Assembly: GCA_002354635.1 (NCBI GenBank)
Contig: DELZ01000004.1
Span: forward strand, 244,134 to 308,133
Length of the DNA: 64,000 nt
Source of the DNA: Sphingomonadales bacterium UBA2683
GTDB lineage: Bacteria; Pseudomonadota; Alphaproteobacteria; Sphingomonadales; Sphingomonadaceae
Direction of reading: 5' to 3'
Position 1 is the stretch's first letter; each line of letters opens with the position of its first letter. The notes beneath the pieces are model-generated. The model was given only the letters and a program-made list of their open reading frames with translations. It did no database searches and was not told where the DNA came from. Of this stretch, positions 1-6,341 are shown piece after piece. Position numbers and translations under genes: made by a program.

Positions 1-1444
1 CTTCCGCTTGCCCCAGGGCTTCGAGGAACATTCCGCGCACCTCGGCCACATGCTCGTTCAAGGTCCGGACCGACCATTTGCTGGTATCCACCGCCGGCAA
101 AACGTCAATCCTGACTTTGGCAGGACGCATCAGAAATTCATTTTTCGGAGCGACGTCCCCGGCGTTGTGAATAACAATAGGAACCATCGGGACGCCCGCC
201 TGGATCGCCATGTGAAAGGCCCCTTTCTTGAAAGGCCCCAGCTTCGGCGACAGGGTGCGCGTACCCTCGGGTGCAATGACAATGGATTTTCCGTCAACCT
301 TTACCGCATCGATCAGCGGTGCCATCGCCTTGATCGCGCTCCCGGCGTTGGCCCGGTCAACGAAAACTGTACCAGCCAGTTCCATCAACTTGCCGATCAC
401 CGGCGTATCCCGAACTTCTTTCTTGGCCACCCCGCCCATATCCCGACGGATCAGCTTGGCCAGGATCATCACATCGGCCTTGCTCTGATGGTTGAAGACA
501 AAAATACAAGGTCGCGATGTCCACAGGTTTTCTTCGCCGGTCACTTCCAGTTCGCAACCGGTCAGCGCGGTCGCGATATCGCCGAACAGTCCGGTTGAAA
601 AATTCATCGCCTCGCGCTGCGAACCGGTCAGCGCCCAGATCGGCAGTGACGCGATTGCCGACCCGATCAGCGATCCGGTGGCGTAAATCGTCCGGATATA
701 ATCGACCGGTTTGCCCTGTCCGCGGCTTTCATATTTTTCCAGCGGCCAGCCATGTTCGCGCGCTGCCTCGCGCAGCTTCGTGTTCGGGTTCAGCGGCCTC
801 GGTTTGCCGACCCGTTCCAGCAATTCGATATCGTCATAACTATCCGAATAGAAATAGCTTTTATCCAGATCCAGACCATAATCGGCAGCGAGATTCTCGG
901 CGGCAATGACCTTGCCTTCACCAAAGCATAGCGGCCGAATGATATTGCCTGTAAATTCACCGTTTTCGACTTCATATTGCGAGCAGAGCACATGCTCGAT
1001 ATCGAGATCGCGGGCGGTCGGTTCGATCTGGTAGATAGTGGCGGAAGACACGATTGCGATCGTATGACCCTTGGCACGATGGGCCTCGATCAAGGCCCGC
1101 GCTTCGGGATAGACTTTGCGCGCGATATATTTTGCGTACAATTCTTCGCCAAATTCAAAATAGCTGTCCTCGGTGACGCCCTTCATGAATTTGGCAGCGC
1201 CGGTCATCAGACCCGAAAAACCCATGTTGCCGGTGCTGTATTGCGCCATTACGTTGAGCGTTTCGACGACTTCTTCGGCGGTCATTTCCCGCCGTTTGAT
1301 TTTCTCCCACAACATTGAAGTTGCGGAATAGCCGGCAATGATCGTGCCATCGAAATCGAAAAGGGCTCCGATCTGCGGCCCTTCCGGGGCGTCCAGCACG
1401 TCTTGCAGGTGGGATTGATATTCGGCTATTTTTTTCTTGGTCAT
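1..1444 (-). CDS. HAD-IB phosphatase / PlsC-type acyltransferase fusion (3' end cut by window)
   Basis: The reading frame runs open from an ATG at 1444 to the window edge with no stop, so at least 481 residues are visible. Residues about 25-230 form a HAD-like phosphatase: DFDGT (30-34) is motif I, and a SSATIYQIEPT stretch and a YSDSYDD stretch fit motifs II and IV. Residues about 290-450 form a PlsC-type 1-acylglycerol-3-phosphate acyltransferase, with NHQSKAD near 318 (the NHx4D catalytic block) and EGTRT near 391. HAD-IB/acyltransferase fusions are known in proteobacteria and are taken to act in phospholipid synthesis at the inner membrane; the phosphatase substrate is not known to me. 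Plus-strand ORFs in this stretch are antisense shadows. The C-terminus lies outside the window. Confidence 0.85.
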   Translation of the reverse strand, partial: MTKKKIAEYQSHLQDVLDAPEGPQIGALFDFDGTIIAGYSATSMLWEKIKRREMTAEEVVETLNVMAQYSTGNMGFSGLMTGAAKFMKGVTEDSYFEFGEELYAKYIARKVYPEARALIEAHRAKGHTIAIVSSATIYQIEPTARDLDIEHVLCSQYEVENGEFTGNIIRPLCFGEGKVIAAENLAADYGLDLDKSYFYSDSYDDIELLERVGKPRPLNPNTKLREAAREHGWPLEKYESRGQGKPVDYIRTIYATGSLIGSAIASLPIWALTGSQREAMNFSTGLFGDIATALTGCELEVTGEENLWTSRPCIFVFNHQSKADVMILAKLIRRDMGGVAKKEVRDTPVIGKLMELAGTVFVDRANAGSAIKAMAPLIDAVKVDGKSIVIAPEGTRTLSPKLGPFKKGAFHMAIQAGVPMVPIVIHNAGDVAPKNEFLMRPAKVRIDVLPAVDTSKWSVRTLNEHVAEVRGMFLEALGQAE

Positions 1445-1816
1445 GCAGATGTCCTTTGCCCGACAACTATCGTGCCAAAAAAACGCGGCATTTCCCAGCG
1501 ATTATTCGCGAAAAGGTGGTTTCACGGCGCGATTGGCAGCGAAAGTCCCTTTATGGTTCGATTCCAGGAGAAGAATGAAGATTTTTGGTTGGAGAATACG
1601 GCCCCAAGCATCAACCGGACGCATGGAACCCATACCGCGCACTCTCGATCTCCAAGCCGGACAGCAGGTGTATTTATGCCATCAACGGCTCTGGGTGCAT
1701 GGGTGATAGGCAAACAAAAAAGACGCGCCGGAAAATTTTCCGACGCGCCTCGCGCTGAAAATGATGCAGCGATCGGGGGGTACAATTATGTCACCGGCAC
1801 CATTCCCACAAGTTTG
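1445..1816. other. Intergenic region, no convincing gene
   Basis: This 372-base gap lies between two minus-strand genes. It holds the terminator of the upstream gene (1716-1750) and presumably the promoter of the HAD/PlsC gene. A 43-codon plus-strand ORF (1575-1706) follows an AGGAG, but the spacing is only four bases and the peptide has no recognisable features, so I do not call it. Confidence 0.5.
1716..1750 (-). terminator. Rho-independent terminator for the Gly/Ser/Ala-rich protein gene
   Basis: Read on the minus strand, GGCGCGTCGGAAAA pairs with TTTTCCGGCGCGTC (two G-T wobbles) and is followed by a run of six T. It lies about 70 bases past the stop codon at 1817 and separates this gene from the HAD/PlsC gene downstream. 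Confidence 0.8.
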
Positions 1817-2653
1817 CTATTGGTTGGATTCATTTTGCGGTGGCTCACCTTGCGTCCGTGAAGCCTTTTTGATTTCACCCTTGCTCATACCCGTGACCAG
1901 AACATCGCCTGATCCCGCAAAATTCGCTGCGGGCAGTTCTGCCGTGCGGTTGCCAGATTCGACAATCACCGATTGCACGACGCCGGCACCTGACTGTTTA
2001 ACCGATTGAACATAGCCGACAACACGACCTCTGGGATCTTCAATCGGCATGCCGGGCATAACCGCGAACATACCGCCCGCATTGGCTGCTGTGCTTCCCG
2101 ATGCAGCCAGCTGACCAAGATTGCCCATGGCCATGGCGCTGCCGCTACCTGCGGCCTGTCCGGCGAAGGACCCTGCATTCAGCGCGCTACTCGTGACATT
2201 GGAAGCGGTGCCAGTTGCAGCCGACCTTGCCTGTCCCGTCACATTGCGTGCCGTTCCGACGATCTGGCCGGATGTGGCACGAACCGCATCGGTTCCGACA
2301 AGATTGGCACTGGCGCCGCCATTGGCAGAGCTTGAAGCGGAACCGTTTGCCGAGCCAGCGACCGTATTGCTGGGCAAGTCGGCAGCGCCGATCAGCGAAC
2401 CATTGGCATTGGAGCGGCTCTCCGCGTCGGCATCAACCCTGCCAGACCGGGTGTCTATGGTCCGGTCGATCCGGGTGGAACCGGCCACACCGCCACGTCC
2501 GGTAATCGTACCGGTCGTGCGGCCAATCGTGTCGGATCCCAGCGCGCCGCCAAGTGAACCGCCCAATCCGCCGCTTCCGCCGAGCAATTGTGCCGATGCC
2601 GGCGCTGCCGTGAGCAATGCGATGGTGAACGTGCTTGCGATAAGGTTTTTCAT
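1817..2653 (-). CDS. Exported Gly/Ser/Ala-rich protein, PRC-barrel-like C-terminus
   Basis: 278 residues. Residues 1-22 (MKNLIASTFTIALLTAAPASAQ) are a clear Sec signal peptide, and AAGGAGAAAGATC precedes the ATG. Residues about 23-190 are low-complexity Gly/Ser/Ala/Asn/Thr sequence with no cysteine. Residues about 195-260 look folded: ED.RGRVVGYVQSVKQSG, then VVQSVIVESG and ELPAANF, a rhythm like PRC-barrel beta-strands. That resemblance is my inference. The tail is short and basic-polar. The gene sits next to the exported subtilase and carries the same promoter element as the sigma factor gene (2701-2726), so it is probably a target of that ECF sigma factor. Function unknown; an envelope or surface role fits best. 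Confidence 0.8.
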   Translation of the reverse strand: MKNLIASTFTIALLTAAPASAQLLGGSGGLGGSLGGALGSDTIGRTTGTITGRGGVAGSTRIDRTIDTRSGRVDADAESRSNANGSLIGAADLPSNTVAGSANGSASSSANGGASANLVGTDAVRATSGQIVGTARNVTGQARSAATGTASNVTSSALNAGSFAGQAAGSGSAMAMGNLGQLAASGSTAANAGGMFAVMPGMPIEDPRGRVVGYVQSVKQSGAGVVQSVIVESGNRTAELPAANFAGSGDVLVTGMSKGEIKKASRTQGEPPQNESNQ

Positions 2654-2700
2654 GATCTTTCTCCTTGCATGACGATGATATTTTCGTCGTCTGGAAGGAG

Positions 2701-2726
2701 AACGTGACGGCTTCGTCTTTTAATCC
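2701..2726 (-). promoter_or_regulatory. Predicted ECF promoter of the Gly/Ser/Ala-rich protein gene
   Basis: On the minus strand GGATTAAAAGAC starts at 2726 and CGTT starts at 2704, exactly 22 bases downstream. This is the same spacing as at the sigma, subtilase and 5816 promoters. The -10 ends 48 bases before the ATG at 2653. An AAGGAG ribosome site lies in between. Confidence 0.65.
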
Positions 2727-2752
2727 GTGAGTCGTCAATTTTTTTTGAAAAA

Positions 2753-4051
2753 TCAGCGCAACCCGCACTTGCCGCAGACCAAGCCGTTGCCATAAAATTT
2801 GTCGGCACCCTTTTTGCCCAGATCTTTGGCCTCTCGGATCAATCCGTTAACAGCCGGTTCGATCCGGCTGATATTTGCAGCCGGATAATGGGACAACAGA
2901 CGCACGGCGACAAGCGGAGCGGCAAAGGACGTTCCGCGCAGCGCGACTAGCCGTCCGTTTGGTGAAGCGCCCTTGATGTCTGCACCAGGAGCGGCAAAAT
3001 CGACGGGTGTTGCCGTCCCCGCTTCCGGCAGCGCACGTTCATGCTGATCGACGCCGGTCACTCCGAGTACGCCTTTATAGGCGGCCGGATAGCGTGGCGG
3101 CGCGGCAGGCCCGTCATTTCCCACCGCGGCAACGATCAATATGCCTTTCTGCTGTGCCGCTTTGATGGCCCGTGCCAGCAACCCGTTGTCGGGGCCGACC
3201 AGACTGATGGCGACCACCGGTACGTTGCGCTGGGCCATCCAGCCCAATGCCCGGGCGATGGCGGTGGCATTGCCGCCAGCCGGATCGCTGCCATATATAT
3301 CTGCTGCCAGCAGACCGCGCGCTCCGGAACCGAGACTGGCGGAGATCAGCGAGGCAATCGCGGTGCCGTGGCTGCTCGCCTTCGGCGCACCCTTTGCAAA
3401 TCCGCGCTGCTCGACCGGGACATTGATCGCACTGTGCCGGGCGACACCGCCATCGATCAAGCCCATGGCACCCGGCGCGACATTACTGTTTGCCAGTAAT
3501 GCAGCATTGGTCGCCTGCGGGCCTGAACCACTGGTGAAATAGATGTTGTCGGCGCTAATTTCTGCTTCATCGGCCAGCTTTTGCAACCGTTTCTGCTCCG
3601 ACTTGAGCGACTTGTCCGGACGCGTGCCAAACTTCACATAGCTGAGATCGAGCCCCTCGATCTCGCTGCGTTCCAATATCCGGAACCCTTCCAATTGTGC
3701 TCGTTCCAGCGATGCTTCTGATATGCCGGTCGCAATCAGCACACCGCGAACGGCGGCCTCTCCGCTCCGATCCCGCTCCACATAGTCGCGGTTCCGGCGC
3801 ACAAACTGTTTCAGTCGATCGATCCGGAGCCGCTTCAGCGCAGTTCCAAGTTCAGATGGGCTCAATCGCTCCAATTTCTGGATATCCAGCATGCCGCTGA
3901 CTGGATCTATCAGGGGTTCAGCCAAGTCCGGTCGCGCATCGCGGGGAAGCGGAAGCACCGGACCGACATTCGGCAAACTCAACTGCGGCCAGACCGCGAC
4001 AGGCACCAACAGATAGAGCAATGCGGCGGCCCATTTGGTTTTGGTTTTCAT
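2753..4051 (-). CDS. Exported subtilisin-like serine protease (S8 family)
   Basis: 432 residues from the ATG at 4051. I prefer this start because AGAAGAAGG precedes it, a signal peptide (MKTKTKWAAALLYLLVPVAV) follows at once, and the predicted transcription start lies near 4117. The longer ORF beginning at 4117 would therefore be essentially leaderless and lacks a ribosome site. The catalytic triad is visible: Asp in LIDGG (about 200), His in SHGTA (about 228) and Ser in GTSFAAP (about 375), with the oxyanion Asn in AVGNDG (about 312). Residues 30-190 form an N-terminal region with charged helices, likely a propeptide. It is divergent from the sigma/anti-sigma operon. A role in processing envelope proteins, or the anti-sigma factor itself, is inference. 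Confidence 0.88.
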   Translation of the reverse strand: MKTKTKWAAALLYLLVPVAVWPQLSLPNVGPVLPLPRDARPDLAEPLIDPVSGMLDIQKLERLSPSELGTALKRLRIDRLKQFVRRNRDYVERDRSGEAAVRGVLIATGISEASLERAQLEGFRILERSEIEGLDLSYVKFGTRPDKSLKSEQKRLQKLADEAEISADNIYFTSGSGPQATNAALLANSNVAPGAMGLIDGGVARHSAINVPVEQRGFAKGAPKASSHGTAIASLISASLGSGARGLLAADIYGSDPAGGNATAIARALGWMAQRNVPVVAISLVGPDNGLLARAIKAAQQKGILIVAAVGNDGPAAPPRYPAAYKGVLGVTGVDQHERALPEAGTATPVDFAAPGADIKGASPNGRLVALRGTSFAAPLVAVRLLSHYPAANISRIEPAVNGLIREAKDLGKKGADKFYGNGLVCGKCGLR

Positions 4052-4117
4052 GTCTGCCTTCTTCTCTGCCAGTTCCGGATTGGCAATCCCGAGGGAATTG
4101 CTTTTTTTTGCATTCAT

Positions 4118-4143
4118 GGATTAAACGACCCATGAGCGTCGTT
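4118..4143 (+). promoter_or_regulatory. Predicted autoregulated ECF promoter of the sigma/anti-sigma operon
   Basis: GGATTAAACGAC starts at 4118 and CGTT at 4140, a 22-base offset. This matches the spacing of GGAAC-N17-CGTT ECF promoters known from alphaproteobacteria, but with GGAT in place of GGAAC. The transcription start should fall near 4150, about 30 bases before the ATG at 4181. The element interleaves with the subtilase promoter on the other strand. Confidence 0.65.
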
Positions 4144-4149
4144 TCATCC
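4124..4149 (-). promoter_or_regulatory. Predicted ECF promoter of the subtilase gene
   Basis: On the minus strand GGATGAAACGAC starts at 4149 and CGTT at 4127, again a 22-base offset. Its -35 region covers the -10 of the sigma promoter and the reverse is also true, which creates the 36-bp inverted repeat at 4116-4151. The leader to the ATG at 4051 would be about 65 bases. Confidence 0.65.
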
Positions 4150-4180
4150 ATAGACAAACAATAAAGGATATCCGCACTGA

Positions 4181-4669
4181 ATGGCCTTTGAACAGGATTT
4201 GCTGGAGTTACTCCCGCGATTGCGGCGCTTTGCCCGCAGCCTGACGCGCGATATCAATGATGCAGACGACCTGTGCCAGATGGCTCTTGAGCGTGCCCTG
4301 AACAAGCGCGACCAGTGGCAGGCAGGAACAAGACTGGATAGCTGGATGTATAGAATTACCCGCAATATTTGGATCGACACGGTGCGCGCCGCCGGTCGCC
4401 GCGAACAGATCGCCAATGATGATGATGCGATGGCCAATGTCGCGGGTGACGATCATCAACGCATGGAAAGCCGGATGGAACTCCACGATGTCGACCAGGC
4501 CATGGACCGGTTGCCAATCGAGCAGCGCGAAGCGGTCTCCCTCGTTCTGGTTGAAGGCTTTGCTTACAAGGAAGCAGCCGCATTGCTGGATATTCCGATC
4601 GGAACCCTGACGTCGCGCCTGGTGCGCGGCCGCGAAGCCCTCCAACGGGAACTGGGAGAAGCCGCATGA
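4181..4669 (+). CDS. ECF-family RNA polymerase sigma factor
   Basis: 162 residues, the usual ECF length, with sigma regions 2 and 4 and no region 3. Region 2 spans about 10-75 (DADDLCQMALERA, then LDSWMYRITRN). Region 4 spans about 105-155 (LPIEQREAVSLVLVEGFAYKE, a helix-turn-helix ending TLTSRLVRGR). The start codon follows AAAGGA by 12 bases. It overlaps the anti-sigma gene by four bases (ATGA), so the two are translationally coupled. Its own promoter carries the shared GGAT..AAA-N14-CGTT element, implying autoregulation. The sequence looks RpoE/SigK-like rather than EcfG-like, and no PhyR or NepR gene is nearby. Confidence 0.9.
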   Translation: MAFEQDLLELLPRLRRFARSLTRDINDADDLCQMALERALNKRDQWQAGTRLDSWMYRITRNIWIDTVRAAGRREQIANDDDAMANVAGDDHQRMESRMELHDVDQAMDRLPIEQREAVSLVLVEGFAYKEAAALLDIPIGTLTSRLVRGREALQRELGEAA

Positions 4670-5394
4670 CATTCGATGAACAGACCGTCATGGCCTATGT
4701 CGATGGCGAATGCGACGCTGTGACCCGGAAGCGCATAGAGAAAGCGATGGTGACCGATACCGCGCTGGCCGGGCAGATCGCACGGGAACGCGCGCTACGA
4801 GACAAATTGGCAGCCCATTACGCGCCGGTCATGAGCGAAGAAATTCCGGATCGACTGGCGGCATTGCTGACCGCCCCCGCGCGACCTGATGTGGACACCA
4901 GCTTTGCTTCTCGACAGGCGCAGAGGGTGATGGCGAAAGAACAACGGGGTCGCGGCTTTGGCGTCGCCCAGTGGGGCGCGATGGCAGCAACTTTGGCTCT
5001 GGGTATCGTTGTCGGCCAATATGGGCTGGACGGTGGCTCGAACTCTCTCTTTGTGCAGCAAGGCAGCGCGCTTGTTGCCAGTGGTACCCTGGAGCGGACC
5101 CTGGACAAGCAACTCGCTTCGGCACAGGCGGATGACAGTGCCTTTCGCATCGGCTTGACCTTCCGCGCCAAAAGCGGGGTGATCTGCCGCAGCTTCACCG
5201 GCGAGGCTGTCTCCGGCATCGGGTGCCGTGAAGGGCAGCAGTGGAAGATGGTCAATACCCTGCCCGGTGGCGGGCAGAACGACTATCGCCAGGCCTCCAG
5301 CAGCGCGATCAATGCGGCGGCAGCCGAGTTGATGGAGGATGCGCCGATGGATGCCGATGCCGAGCGCAAGTCTCTCGAAACAGGCTGGAGATAA
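4666..5394 (+). CDS. Single-pass membrane anti-sigma factor
   Basis: 242 residues. Residues 1-60 are a charged helical cytoplasmic domain (TVMAYVDGECD, then a basic helix) typical of the sigma-binding domain of RskA/RsiW-like anti-sigma factors. It lacks the HxxxCxxC zinc motif of ZAS-type proteins. One membrane helix lies at about 101-120 (AQWGAMAATLALGIVVGQYG), and about 120 residues follow in the periplasm with two cysteines (CRSF, GCRE). It overlaps the sigma gene by ATGA. Release of the sigma factor would need proteolysis or a conformational signal. The neighbouring exported subtilase is a candidate protease, but this is inference. Confidence 0.82.
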   Translation: MTFDEQTVMAYVDGECDAVTRKRIEKAMVTDTALAGQIARERALRDKLAAHYAPVMSEEIPDRLAALLTAPARPDVDTSFASRQAQRVMAKEQRGRGFGVAQWGAMAATLALGIVVGQYGLDGGSNSLFVQQGSALVASGTLERTLDKQLASAQADDSAFRIGLTFRAKSGVICRSFTGEAVSGIGCREGQQWKMVNTLPGGGQNDYRQASSSAINAAAAELMEDAPMDADAERKSLETGWR

Positions 5395-5441
5395 CCCCGC
5401 TGGCCTGTCTCGGTCGAGATGCGGAGCCCTATTTCAGTCAC

Positions 5442-5472
5442 AAAAAAGGCGGGATCGAATCCCGCCTTTTTC
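5442..5472. terminator. Bidirectional terminator between anti-sigma gene and the 5490 gene
   Basis: AAAAAAGGCGGGAT, a short CGA loop, then ATCCCGCCTTTTT. There is a GC-rich stem with an A-run on one side and a T-run on the other, so it can end transcription of the two convergent units from either direction. Confidence 0.85.
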
Positions 5473-5489
5473 GTTTCATTGATGTTTGC

Positions 5490-5816
5490 CTAGTTGCCGA
5501 TGGTTACCCGGCCAACCACATAGTTGCGATCGCGCATTTCCTCGACATAGTCCTTGTCGGCGTCGACCAGTTCATGTTCATATTCTTCCCAGGCATCGCG
5601 CGAATCCTCTTTGTCCGTGGCGCGGCGCAAGTCGCTCTTGAGTTCCTTGTCGGCCTCGAGAACATCGGCAAGATAATTGTACCAGAATTTGTTGTAGACG
5701 CCGGCGATCGGTTCGCTTCGTACCACCGCGCGGCTTTCGGCACCATCATGGGCTATGGCTGGAGCCGTCGCGGCGCTCGCGAGAGCCATAGCCAGAATCA
5801 TCGGAAATTTGGGCAT
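5490..5816 (-). CDS. Small exported highly charged protein
   Basis: 108 residues from the ATG at 5816, which follows AAGGAG by eight bases and opens a signal peptide (MPKFPMILAMALASAATAPA). An in-frame ATG at 5873 lies upstream of the predicted -10 and is not a credible start. The mature part of about 86 residues is rich in Asp, Glu, Lys and Arg with aromatic patches (NKFWYNYLADVLEADKELK, then DAWEEYEHELVDADKDYVEE), probably helical, and has no cysteine. It is not a family I recognise. Its promoter carries the shared ECF element at 5850-5875, so it is likely co-regulated with the sigma, subtilase and Gly-rich genes. A periplasmic chaperone-like or sensor role is only a guess. Confidence 0.75.
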   Translation of the reverse strand: MPKFPMILAMALASAATAPAIAHDGAESRAVVRSEPIAGVYNKFWYNYLADVLEADKELKSDLRRATDKEDSRDAWEEYEHELVDADKDYVEEMRDRNYVVGRVTIGN

Positions 5817-5849
5817 TTTTACGTCTCCTTTTTGTGTTGCTGACAGGAC

Positions 5850-5875
5850 AACGACAACGACGGGCTTTTTCATCC
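5850..5875 (-). promoter_or_regulatory. Predicted ECF promoter of the small charged exported protein gene
   Basis: On the minus strand GGATGAAAAAG starts at 5875 and CGTT starts at 5853, the same 22-base offset as the three other promoters in this cluster. The -10 ends 34 bases before the ATG at 5816. Confidence 0.6.
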
Positions 5876-6048
5876 AAGAATAGGGACCTTTTTTTCAGCC
5901 TTCTGCTTTTCCCACTTTTCACCTGAAACTTCCGCCAACGGGGCGATATTTCCGCCACCAGCCTGCTCATTCGCCACTCAATTATTCACAGGCCCCGATA
6001 TGGGTTGCGGGGTCGCGCGATGATCGCTACATGCTGCCCCGTCTATGA

Positions 6049-6138
6049 GGTGCGTTGGCTGAGTGGTCGAAAGCGCCGCACTCGAAATGCGGTATGCCAG
6101 TAATGGTATCTAGGGTTCGAATCCCTAACGCACCTCCA
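6049..6138 (+). tRNA. tRNA-Ser(CGA)
   Basis: The 7-bp acceptor stem GGTGCGT/ACGCACC, three-pair D stem, anticodon stem CCGCA/TGCGG with loop CTCGAAA (anticodon CGA, reading UCG), long class II variable arm and T arm (TAGGG TTCGAAT CCCTA) are all intact, and CCA is encoded. The discriminator base is T (U73), whereas bacterial tRNA-Ser usually has G73. The gene stands alone, and I see no integrated element next to it. Confidence 0.95.
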
Positions 6139-6341
6139 CAGACAAAGTGGACTTGATAGCCAAGCCGCTCATGCAGGACGGACCGATTGTCGCCGTCAGT
6201 GCTGAAGACTGTCGAGTAAAAAAGCGAACTTATCCTTACGGGATGGCGGACAATGGACCATGGTCCAGATGCAACTGAAAAATCCGGCACTCTGGAAAAA
6301 ACGACACTAGGCTGGTCTTCCGGCGCAAGTGCGATTTCAAG

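Noticed and set aside
8..598. Plus-strand ORF at the window start
   Set aside because: Antisense to the HAD/PlsC fusion, which is open across the entire region and carries catalytic motifs.
1575..1706. 43-codon plus-strand ORF after AGGAG
   Set aside because: The spacing of four bases is short, the peptide has no features, and the frame runs into the terminator zone of the opposite gene.
6027..6290. 87-codon minus-strand ORF over the tRNA
   Set aside because: It overlaps an intact tRNA-Ser on the other strand, and its sequence is the translated tRNA complement.
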